Positions 55,536 to 64,000 of a DNA stretch of 64,000 nucleotides are shown here, piece by piece (positions within the stretch are counted from its first letter, which is position 1; each line of letters begins with the position of its first letter). The stretch is from contig OW386291.2 of the NCBI GenBank assembly GCA_936432065.2, forward strand, positions 26,203,821-26,267,820. Direction: 5' to 3'. The stretch is from Rutpela maculata (Eukaryota; Arthropoda; Insecta; Coleoptera; Cerambycidae). Position numbers and translations under genes: made by a program. The notes below the pieces were generated by a model that was not told the DNA's origin, ran no database searches, and was given only the letters and a program-made list of their open reading frames with translations.

Positions 55536-56560
55536 TTATAAGAGTTCTATATCAGCTTTAATTCTTTGCCTCAAAAATTGGAATTCTTGTAATGCGATAG
55601 GGTCTTTATACCTTTTATAGTCTCTCCAGGCTTTATATTTAAGACTAATACATTTTATAATGCTAGGACTAAAGCAAGGTGGGTACATTCGTCTATGAGG
55701 TTTGGTTTTAGATACAAAGGTATCAAGCAAGTCATATGGTTTTGTATAAAATGCGTCGCAAGAACTGTCAATATCGATATACGTATTTAAGAAGCTCCAG
55801 TCTATATGAGTTAAACTTTGCTTTTCGAAAATTGTAAAATATATTGTCAATTTTTTGTCTATTTTTCTTTTCCTCTCTAGTAAGACCGAAATATACTACG
55901 ATCGTAGGATGATGATTGTCTTCGGGTAGTAATGTATCTAACGCTTTGTCAACGGCGCAATATTTATTTGACAATACCAAGTCCAGTATTCTCTGGTTTG
56001 CATTAAAGTTAAAATTATATTGTTTGTAATCGGAAAAAATAAGGAAATTTATAAGTGGTAATACTCTAGCATTAAGTACATTTGTCTCGAGATAATTAGA
56101 ATATTCAGAAGTATTAAAGTCTCCTATGATTAACACGTCACTGCCATGTAAGTACTCTAGTGAACTGATTACATCAAACAGTTGTAGAATTCTATATTGG
56201 TATTTGGGGGAATATAGAATAGAAACATGTAGAAAGAGTAGTGATTTAAAGTTATTTTTGCTCCGAGCATGTCAATAAGTGATAGGTTGTTGTTGTAAAT
56301 AGTCTTCATATCTATAGGGTGTACAAAAAATATCGTTCTGATTATGAAGTAAGATAAGTTAAACATTTCTGAATTTAAAACGTTAGAGTTGAGCCAGGTT
56401 TCTGCAAATGCGAAAATATCGCAATTACAAGAAGTATAGCATTATGCAATTTGTCTGTTTTTGTATTTATACCGCGGACGTTTTGATAGTATATAGACAC
56501 GTTCTGGGGGGTGGAAATATGACAAGAAGTGGTAGAAATGTGTGGTAAAATTGGAAGCAC
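55536..56560 (-). pseudogene. Apurinic endonuclease domain in frameshifted pieces
   Basis: Pieces read IYYQNVRGINTKTDKLHN (endonuclease start), then a region with IFFVHPIDMKTIYNN, then LIIGDFNTSEYSN (catalytic GDFN) and RILDLVLSN. 55536-55850 is the linker to RT with LKYKAWRDYKRYKD. At least three frame changes. Confidence 0.85.
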
Positions 56561-56605
56561 TTTTCTTTGGCAATCATGAATATTCGGTTCAGATAGCGAT
56601 AATTG

Positions 56606-56836
56606 CTATTTTTGTGGCCCAAATAGTTCAGATCCGTGTTTCTCTAAAGCCTGTTTATAGGCATAACAGCTATTATAATTCCATACAGCATGGTTTATAT
56701 TTATGTCAGTCTTTTGCTTTTCTTTTATGAGCCGACAATTGATACATTTGAGTAGGTTTCGATTTTCATCTCGATTTCCATCTCGATTTTTAATATTTGC
56801 GGGGCAAGATTTTAAATCATGAGCTTCAGAGCACAA
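56606..56836 (-). pseudogene. ORF1 C-terminus with zinc knuckles
   Basis: CSEAHDLKSCPANI completes a CPLCxEAHxLxxC knuckle that starts upstream in the same frame, and LLKCINCRLI begins another. The RNA-binding ORF1 protein of Jockey-type LINEs ends this way. Confidence 0.7.
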
Positions 56837-56880
56837 GGGACATGTAATATTGTTATTGAAAAAATATATAGCTGTCTCCT

Positions 56881-57677
56881 CTTATTAAAAGAAAAAAAAT
56901 TAATTTTTGCAAATAAATTCCCCTAAATATATAAACGCTATGTAAATCTGATGCAGTTCTGAATCGAAATGCTACTTTACGTGTTTTTGTAAATTTAATA
57001 GACTTTTATGCAGGATCAGAGGTAAAATTTTTTAACATTCGTTGTTATGCTAATAAAGATATTGAGCCAATAGGATATTTAAGACACGTCCGAATCGAAT
57101 GCGCTATCTACTTTTTCGATAAAAAGTGCACAATGGTCAAAACTTCGACCCATTTTGCGGATTTTAGTAGACATTGAAAATATGAAGATTTTAAATATTT
57201 TTACATAGTCAGATAGAGCTTATTGAGTACTAAGTCTCAAATAAAAGAAAAAATTAAATCGATCAACGAGGTCCAGAATGAGGAGGTGTTGTGGCTTAAA
57301 TCATCCAGGATATATAAAGCAGAGTGTAAAACTATTTATTTACTTTTATTAGTCCATTAAGTGAATTGTTTAGGTACTTTCAGACCAACTAGGCGTTGTA
57401 AATTTTTAGTAGCGGACCTTCTCGACCGCAAAAAACTGACAAAATCTGCAAAATTGAAAATGGCGTTTCCAATACGGCCAATTACATATAAATATGAAAG
57501 GTATCATTCACTATGTCTTCCATTTGCAATATACGATTCGGTAAAGTTCTTATTTATAGAACGGTTATAAAAATAGTGTCGAACAAGTTCCCATAAACAG
57601 TCCCCAACAGTATGAAAACGGTTTAAATTATTCTCAATAAGTGAGAATGCTGAATTTTGAGATATTTGCATTACATA
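56881..57677. other. AT-rich spacer
   Basis: A 69-codon frame at 57361-57570 is not recognised. No repeat boundary seen. Confidence 0.4.
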
Positions 57678-58167
57678 GGTCTAAAAAAAGTTCTGCTCCA
57701 AGGACTAAACTTATCATGCATTTTTGTGAGCTGAAACTGAATTTTCAATTTAAATAACTTTCTACCGCGCAGATTTCGAGTTAATCCCGGTTTTTATTGT
57801 AAAAAAACCGTATTTTAACAATAAAAACCTGGATTTACTCGAAATCTACGTGGTAGAAAATTTTTTAAATTGAAAATTTGGTTTCAGCACACAAAATATT
57901 TAAGACATGTAGGGTTGGCATGTTTAAAACAAAATATTTTAAAAACATTTTTTAAAACATCGTATCATGTTTTAAACAAATGTTTAAAACATACTTAATA
58001 CACAATGTGATGTTTTAAGCAACTGTTTAAAACACAGTTTAAAATATACCATTTAAAACACTGTTTTTAACAAAAAAAACTGTTGAAAACAAAAAAGAAC
58101 ATTTTTTTCCAACCCTGAAGACATGATAGGTTTAGTCCTTGGAACAGAATTTCTTTTTGGAGATCTG
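57678..58167. mobile_element. Foldback MITE interrupted by a hAT-like MITE
   Basis: The left arm (57683-57800) with CCAAGGACTAAAC pairs with the right arm, whose outer part lies beyond the insertion (TTTAGTCCTTGG at 58132). Centre near 57805 (AATAAAAACC). No coding capacity. The insertion at 57910-58117 splits the right arm. Confidence 0.85.
57910..58117. mobile_element. hAT-like MITE with perfect 8-bp target duplication
   Basis: Ends TAGGGTTGG and CCAACCCTG form short inverted termini. AAGACATG is duplicated on both sides (57902-57909 and 58118-58125). Eight-base duplications and C/TAGGGTTGG-type termini are typical of hAT. The 208-bp body is filled with TGTTTAAAACA-like palindromes and encodes nothing. 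Confidence 0.88.
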
Positions 58168-58886
58168 TGTTATTGACGACACAGTGGAACTCTAGAGCAG
58201 GGTTTATGTTATTAGTAATCAGTTAATTCTAACGTAGGATAGCAAGAAGCATTAGCCAAGTAAATAACTCATACTATTAAAAAGTTTGTAAAATGGTAGT
58301 CTATCTATACAGCGTGATCTACCATGATATGCGGAAAATAAAATGGTGTACCAGTCTTCAATGTGGGAAAGCCCCTGCAAAATTTTAGGTTCTGAGGTAA
58401 TAATAATAATAATAATAATATTTATTTACATTAATTTACATAGCACATACGCATATATTAATTAGATAACAGTGTAAATAAATATTGAGAATAGTGGCAG
58501 ACTATAATAGTTACTAAAAGTAGGTGTCCGAGACTTCCTTAAGTTTTCGAAAAAACTTGACTGTAGGCCTCGAATTCCTAGGGAGTAATATATTTTTTCA
58601 ACACTATTGCTATATTAAATGTAATAAAATACTAAAATAACAATAAGAAAATTAAATAATAATTATAATAGGTGACTAAAGTGATATTTAAGTATTATAC
58701 AATACGTAAACGTGTATATACATTATACGTGCACATATCTTATGAAAAGGGAAGAAACACAATATATAAACATATACATAAGGAATGCAAATATATATAA
58801 AGAAATAACAACGATTCTGTCAAATGTATATTTACACCACAGAAGAAAAAGGTAAAAAACAGAAAAGCGGATATAATAGTGAGCTT

Positions 58887-59885
58887 TCATAAAAGCGTAG
58901 GTTTATTTTCAATTAACCATTGGCGAAGTTTTATTTTTGAGGACTTTTTATATATTATTTGCTTTAATTCGGGTGGTAGAAGATTGTACACTTTTATACT
59001 AATGTAGTGGTACGCTCTCTGTCCAGTGGTCTTACTTTTTTTGGGTAATAATAGATTTTTTTGTGTTTCGTGTCTTGTATTATGTATATGTGAGATAGAA
59101 TCCGTTATTAATTTGTGTTTTGACATATTTGTTAACGCAGTTAAATAAAAAAGGTTTCTTACGTCACATTTTTTGGTATGTTTAAAAAGCTCCTCAGTTG
59201 AAAACCTTGCCGGAAAATTAAAAATGATTTTGAGTATTCGTTTTTGTATGACTTCCAGAGGTTTTATTACATTTGAGTATGCTCCACCCCAGCCAATAAT
59301 ACCGTAAGTAAGCAGTGATTGTACTAACGCATAGTAAACTGATTTAAGTTCGTGGATATTCAAAATATACTTTAATTTTTGAAACATGTAGGATCTCAAC
59401 TTCCTGACTAAGTTTTCAATGTGGTGGTTCCATCTCAAATGATTATCTACAATTATTCCAAGATATTTAACATATTCTGAGTTTTCCAAATTCCATATAG
59501 TATTCCTATGTTTGAGTTCAACATCGATAGTTGTATAGGATGGTAAACCCCTTTTGTAACTCGAAAATGGTATATACATTGTTTTATTTAAGTTAATCGT
59601 TAGCAAGTTGTTATCAAACCATTTTGTTATTTTGTTTAAATCTTCCTTTATTTTTTTATTTATTTCAGCCCAAGTCTCCCCTTCTACAAATAGTACAGTG
59701 TCATCAGCATATGACACTATGTCTCCGTAACAGTCTAGGTTAAGAAGATCATTTAGATATATTATGAATAAAATAGGTCCAAGAACAGTTCCTTGTGGGA
59801 TACCAAATGTTATTTTTTGTTTATCACTGATATTGGTGCCTATTTTTACCGATTGATATCTGTTTTCCAAGTAGCTGCTAAGCAA
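58887..59885 (-). pseudogene. Reverse transcriptase C-terminal part (332 codons)
   Basis: Contains FGIPQGTVLGPILF, VSYADDTVLFVEG with both catalytic aspartates, NLNKTMYIPF, VKYLGIIVDNHLRW, the thumb, and the C-terminal LTYGIIGWGGAY and IQKRILKIIFN motifs. The natural stop is at 58887. It is separated from the upstream RT frame by a single-base shift near 59885, so repair of one base would be needed for activity. Confidence 0.92.
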
Positions 59886-60955
59886 CTTGAAAGTCCCCGT
59901 ATTCCTATATTTTGGATTTTCCGTAGAAGTAATTCATGGCTTACCGTGTCGAATGCTTTTGCCAAGTCAATGAAAACTCCTGCACATGGTTCGGCTAAGT
60001 CTAAACAATTATAAATTTTTTTCGTTAAATTGGCTATTGCATCATTGGTTGACATGTTCTTACGGAAACCATATTGCTTCTTAGACACTAAGTTGTAACG
60101 TTCCATAAAACTAACTAGCCTGGTTTTTAATGCTTTTTCAAATATTTTAGCAACATTGAATAACAAACTAATGGGCCTGTAGTTATCAACTATTTGACTG
60201 TCACCTGATTTATAAATTGGTGTTATCAGGGCTTCTTTAAATTGGGATGGACAATGCCCTGTCTCAAAAATAAGGTTTATCAGGTATGTTAGGGGTTTAC
60301 TTATGATTTGAGATAACTCTTTTAGAATTTTGGTTGTTATACCATCAGCACCAGGCGCTGAGTCATTCTTAAGTGACATTATTATCTCAATCAGTTCATT
60401 TTCATTAACCGGGTTTAAAAATATTGTGTAAGGGTTATTAGGTTGTGTTTGTTCATTTTGATCGGATTGCCAATCCTTTTTTATTTTCTGTGCTATTTTT
60501 TCACCAGCAGTAGCATAGTGATTATTAAATATTTGCGCAATTTCTTTTCCATCCGTAACATTTATGTTATATTTATTTTTTATTTCAATTATGTCGTTAT
60601 TGTTTGTTTGTGGACTGTTTGTATATTCTCTCATTAGGTGCCAAATTTTCTTGCTATTGTTTTTATTTTGGATAATGACATCTTTGTAATAATTTAGTTT
60701 CGATTTTGTAATTAATTTATTTAGTTTGTTTTTATAATCTTTGTATTCTTTAAGGGAATCTACATTTGGGTTTTTTCTGTACATATTATACCATTTATCT
60801 CTGACATGTATTGACTTTATTAAACCCTCTGTGATCCAAGGTTTTTTTTTTACCGTTTGTTTTATTGTAATTGTTCGTGTTGACATTTCTATAGCCTCTT
60901 TGATTGTATTTATGAATATTTCCCTCCACTGTATCTTGCATGTAAATATTTTCAA
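59846..60955 (-). pseudogene. Endonuclease-RT linker and N-terminal RT (369 codons)
   Basis: Linker with KPWITEGLIKSIHVRDKW and KIWHLMREY, then RT fingers and palm: SAPGADGITTKIL, FKEALITPIYKSG, NYRPISLLFNVAKIFEK, QYGFRKNMSTNDAI and GVFIDLAKAFDTVSHELLL (first catalytic Asp). The frame loses register near 59890 and reads into a stop. A stop upstream near 60970 separates it from the endonuclease end. Confidence 0.92.
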
Positions 60956-61371
60956 ATGTGTTCTGGTTTATGATTCTACATATTTTTTTTATAATCTAGG
61001 AATGTTTTTGTCAACTGTGTTTGTCTTAATTTGAAGTTATTATCGTTAATTTTTAATATTGTTGGGAAATGATCTGTTATTTTAGAGTGTAAAATTATTG
61101 GCAGCAATTCATCTACCGTGATGTAATTACTTTTAAAAAAAATATGATCAATACAGGATTAGGAGTTATTTTCTATCCTAGTATGCTTGTTGATTAGTGA
61201 TTTATAACCATTTTTGTAAAGAACATTTAAATATTCATGGCTAGCCTCCGTATTCTCTAATATATTTATATTCGTTTCTAGTTCTTGAATAAGGTAATAA
61301 GGTAATTTAGTATATTAAATTATTAGTAAATTTGCGAAGATACACTACTGAATAGGTCGACGAACTTACTT

Positions 61372-61756
61372 TTTTTTTTTTTTAACTATTTAACGTCGGC
61401 CTATTTCCGCTACCAGGGCCTATCACCGACACCAGGAGACGAGCTACCCCCAACCTGGAAATTTTGCCGAACCTCTTCTCTTAAGAAGAGTAGGGATCTT
61501 TTATTTGCCTAACATTTAATAGACAAGGGACCGCCTGCTTTACATCCCCTCCGAAGGATGGTATATCCACTACGTAATCCTCGTCTGAAATTACGTAACT
61601 TCCGAGTATACACTGATATACAAGCCTCTAGAAGGTGGGACGAGAACGCTGTATTTCCCAAGATGGGAGCCCATCCAAGTACTAACCGCGCTCGACGTTG
61701 CTTCAACGGAATATCGACTGATATTCACATTGAAGTCGCCTCTACGCTCGCCCCCA
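61372..61756 (-). mobile_element. 5S-rRNA-derived SINE, copy 3
   Basis: Full-length family member: 5S-like head read on the minus strand with AGTACTTGGATGGG near 61670-61683 and CAACGTCGAGCGCGG just before it, body, and an A14-like tail (T run at 61371-61383). Target duplication ACGAACTTACTT at 61360-61371 and 61757-61768. It entered family E copy 2 at a site seen once in copy 1 (GAACTTACTTG near 52508). Confidence 0.9.
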
Positions 61757-62211
61757 ACGAACTTACTTGTGAAAGAACATATTCCAGTTGTTTACATTTC
61801 CTTAATTGGCATAAAAAGTGAAGCCGGCCAGCGAGATCAAAGAGAGCCGCGTTTTTTGCTTTCGTATCGGGACACCGCCGTGTTATTTACCCGTTTAACT
61901 AAATATCTCGTATATCTGCTTGTCGTTTCAGCATAGGGTCAATGTCTTTTCTATTTATTTCGCTATTTTTGTAGTGTGATTTGATTAAAAGCAAAAAGTC
62001 ACTTCTATCCTATCCAGCTTTGCTTTCAATAGTGTCAATCCCAAGTCTGATAAAGTGATATGGTTGTACCGCGTTACGTTAGATTAGTTGAAGTCATTGG
62101 CGGCGCATTTTTACAAAAAAATAAGGTAATTTTTTTGGTATTTTCTTTTTAATTCTTCATTTTTTTAACTCCTTTTGGTGTTAAATTTTTCGCATGTCAT
62201 GGTAGATCACG

Positions 62212-63300
62212 TTGTATATATACGTAAATTCACAAATTAATCAGAACAATATAATGTGGCACCCTAAAAGTTCTATTCCGAGGTATATTCAATAAACCAA
62301 GGAAGGTTACCTCTCTTAATCTGGAGAAGTACGACTAATTCATTTTTCTAAAATTTTTCTAAATATTTAAATCGTGTAATATGTGATTATAATTATCATA
62401 CTAGAAATATTTTATCGCCTAAGACAAACTAATAAAAAGTTGTTTTTATGATGTCTGATTTTGAATTAAAATTAATCTATTCTGATACAACTATCAGAAC
62501 AGATTAAGTTTGATTCAAAATCAGACACCATAAAAACAATTATCATAAAAATGAATTTTTTTGGAAACCGCAATAAAAAAAATTACATGACGGCTGTTAA
62601 TACTCAAAACTATTCTTTTTGGTCTACAGTACGTAAAACATTTTTTGTACATTTAGGACGTAAAATTATTTTACCTCCTCCAATTTTTGGTCATAGAACA
62701 GATGACAAATTACGTAAATATCACTTTCCAAATTTTGACATCAATTTTTCCTTAATAATTTTGGAAGGAAAGTGGTTTGATGTTCGATTGCAAAATACTT
62801 TTGCATTCTCGAATGTAAAAGGATCATTACGCAATCTAGAATCAAAAATAACTATTATGGTATTTTAGCTACTGTCACACTTAAACCACGGTGATGGAAT
62901 CGGCTCCTAACGATTTTCACTGTAATTACAAAAAATTATGACATTAATTTTGAGAAAAATAATTTTCAAGTGATCAAACCTAAACGCATAAACTTACAAA
63001 TGAGCACTCATGTTTGACAAGTTCAAAAACTGGTAGTGTTAATAAATAAACGACATGCTGTGGAAAGAAGATCCATAATGGTATTATAAATAACACTGCT
63101 AAAGAGCGTGACACACAAGTACTCGACAAATTTCGACGGGAGACAGATTATGTGTTCTAATATTGTCGTTAAGTGCTGGTGTGAGAATTATGTTTCTCAA
63201 CCTTCCTAATATACATATACAAATAATTTTTAATTGAGGAAAACCGTCTTGTGAAGTTAATATACTAATATCATAAATAGTCTACCTTCCAATAACGTAA
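62212..63300. other. AT-rich region with a hairpin and one unassigned ORF
   Basis: A ~100-bp hairpin at 62438-62538 has arms of ~45 bp (GTTTTTATGATGTCTGATTT and its near complement). A 105-codon plus frame at 62551-62868 (MNFFGNRNKKNYM...) is rich in F, K and N and matches no family known to me. The rest shows nothing. Confidence 0.5.
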
Positions 63301-63329
63301 ATGCTTCAAACTTTTTAGAATATGTTCCG

Positions 63330-64000
63330 ACGCCTAATATTTCTTTTTATCTTGAACCTGTCACCACTTTGGAGGTTACAGACGTAATACATTCACTTAA
63401 AAATTCAAACAGTTTAGTTATTTACGATTTAAATAGTAAAATTGTTAAAGAAACAATAGATTTTCTAGTTCTCCCATTAACGCGAATAATGAATGAATGT
63501 TTTACTGAGGGTTACTTTCCTGGTATCTTTAAGGTAGCTCGAATTGTGTCTATTTTTAAGAAAGCTGACTCAAATAGCCCGGATAACTATCGACTAATTT
63601 CGATTATCCCTGTGTTTGGCAAGATAATTAATTCAAAAAATCGTTTGTAGAAATATTTCGAAAAATATTCTTTATTTCATGCTTGCCAATATGATTTTAG
63701 GCAAAAATGTTCCAGATGCAATCTGTAAGATTGTGGGTGACATAGTTGAAAGCCTTGAAGAAGGTAAACATACTGCAATTACGCCGTGTGATCTCAGCAA
63801 CACCTTCGGCTTTGTCTCTCATATTCTCATCATCGAAAAACTTAGTTTTTATGGAGTCGGGGGTATACCGTTGTCTCTGTAAAAGTGATACCTGGAGAAT
63901 GAGCAACAATGCGTCTCACAAAACAATAGGACATCTTATTTCAGATCAGTAAAACATGGAGTGCCTCAGCGATCTGTGCTGGGACCTATACTGTTTATAA
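63330..64000 (+). pseudogene. Start of a decayed non-LTR reverse transcriptase, running off the window
   Basis: 63369-63650 reads EVTDVIHSLKNSNSL, LPLTRIMNECFTEGYFPGIFKVARIVSIFKKADSNSPDNYRLISIIPVFGKI, the RT fingers of a Jockey/CR1-like element. A stop follows and later pieces in other frames include CQYDFRQ and, at 63945-64000, a HGVPQRSVLGP-like block. Several frame changes. The remainder lies beyond 64000. Confidence 0.82.

Larger units (their letters stand above)
53650..56880 (-). mobile_element. Non-LTR retrotransposon (Jockey/CR1-like), 5'-truncated, with (AAAT)n tail
   Basis: Minus-strand order is the ORF1 end with zinc knuckles (56836-56606), an apurinic endonuclease (56510-55860) and reverse transcriptase (55460-53890), then a 3' tail of AAAT units (TTTA on the plus strand at 53651-53679). 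Several frame changes separate the endonuclease pieces, and a deletion lies near 55340. The 5' end stops inside ORF1 at about 56880. Confidence 0.85.
58402..61299 (-). mobile_element. Non-LTR retrotransposon, 5'-truncated, nearly intact RT, (TAA)n tail
   Basis: Minus-strand endonuclease end (61300-60960, with CIDHIFFKSNYI and KITDHFPTIL), RT in two overlapping frames, 3' UTR and an AAT/TAA microsatellite tail at 58401-58425. AGGTAAT is duplicated at 58395-58401 and 61300-61306, where copy 1 of family E has it once. Jockey/CR1-like by motif. Recent insertion is suggested by long frames. Confidence 0.88.
58307..62211. mobile_element. Inverted-repeat transposon family E, copy 2, opened by a LINE and a SINE
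   Basis: Left end ACAGCGTGATCTACCATGA and right end TCATGGTAGATCACGTTGT are inverted over about 28 bp. Own sequence is 58307-58401, 61300-61371 and 61757-62211, collinear with minus-strand 52690-52036. A LINE occupies 58402-61299 and a 5S SINE 61372-61756, each bounded by a duplication of sequence that occurs once in the other copy. No gene of its own is seen. Confidence 0.8.

Overview
This window looks like a repeat-dominated stretch of an arthropod genome, most likely an insect with a large, AT-rich, transposon-laden genome. A beetle is a guess only. The evidence is the element mix: Gypsy and BEL/Pao LTR elements, several non-LTR clades, a Helitron, a Transib-like element, 5S-rRNA-derived SINEs, hAT-like and many foldback elements. 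I found no convincing host gene, no tRNA, no functional rRNA gene and no CRISPR array. Almost every protein-like reading frame belongs to a mobile element, and most are broken.

Layout. 1-8763: a decayed non-LTR 3' end, two ~1 kb foldback elements, a small palindrome with hammerhead-like motifs, and a shuffled retroposon (5511-7260). 8764-13255: a dispersed repeat split by a Gypsy-type element (9327-13104) that keeps gag but has lost protease, RT, RNase H and the integrase core. 13945-23567: foldbacks, an RT/RNase H non-LTR remnant (14941-17155), a second copy of the dispersed repeat and two 5S-derived SINEs. 23879-27860: a large nested foldback between direct repeats. 28550-36050: a Transib-like element with perfect 36-bp inverted repeats starting CACAGTG and a 5-bp GC-rich target duplication, interrupted by a 5.8 kb BEL/Pao element. 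36106-43525: a third dispersed-repeat copy and three more foldbacks. 44459-47074: an RTE-like tail, then a Helitron with recognisable termini that contains OTU and helicase pieces, an inverted-repeat insertion and an R1-like 3' end. 49415-51627: an element with ~200-bp inverted repeats around a decayed XPG/FEN-like nuclease gene (Academ-like). 53650-64000: two minus-strand non-LTR elements, a hAT-like MITE inside a foldback, and a transposon (58307-62211) opened by a LINE and a SINE.

The useful information is the nesting. Several insertions have both target-site duplications and an unoccupied paralogous site in the same window, so the order of events can be read: Gypsy into the dispersed repeat, BEL into Transib, SINE and LINE into the 58307-62211 element, hAT MITE into a foldback. 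The elements most worth a specialist's time are the Transib-like and XPG-nuclease elements, the 5S SINE family and the cluster of long foldbacks. All family names come from motif recognition without database searches.
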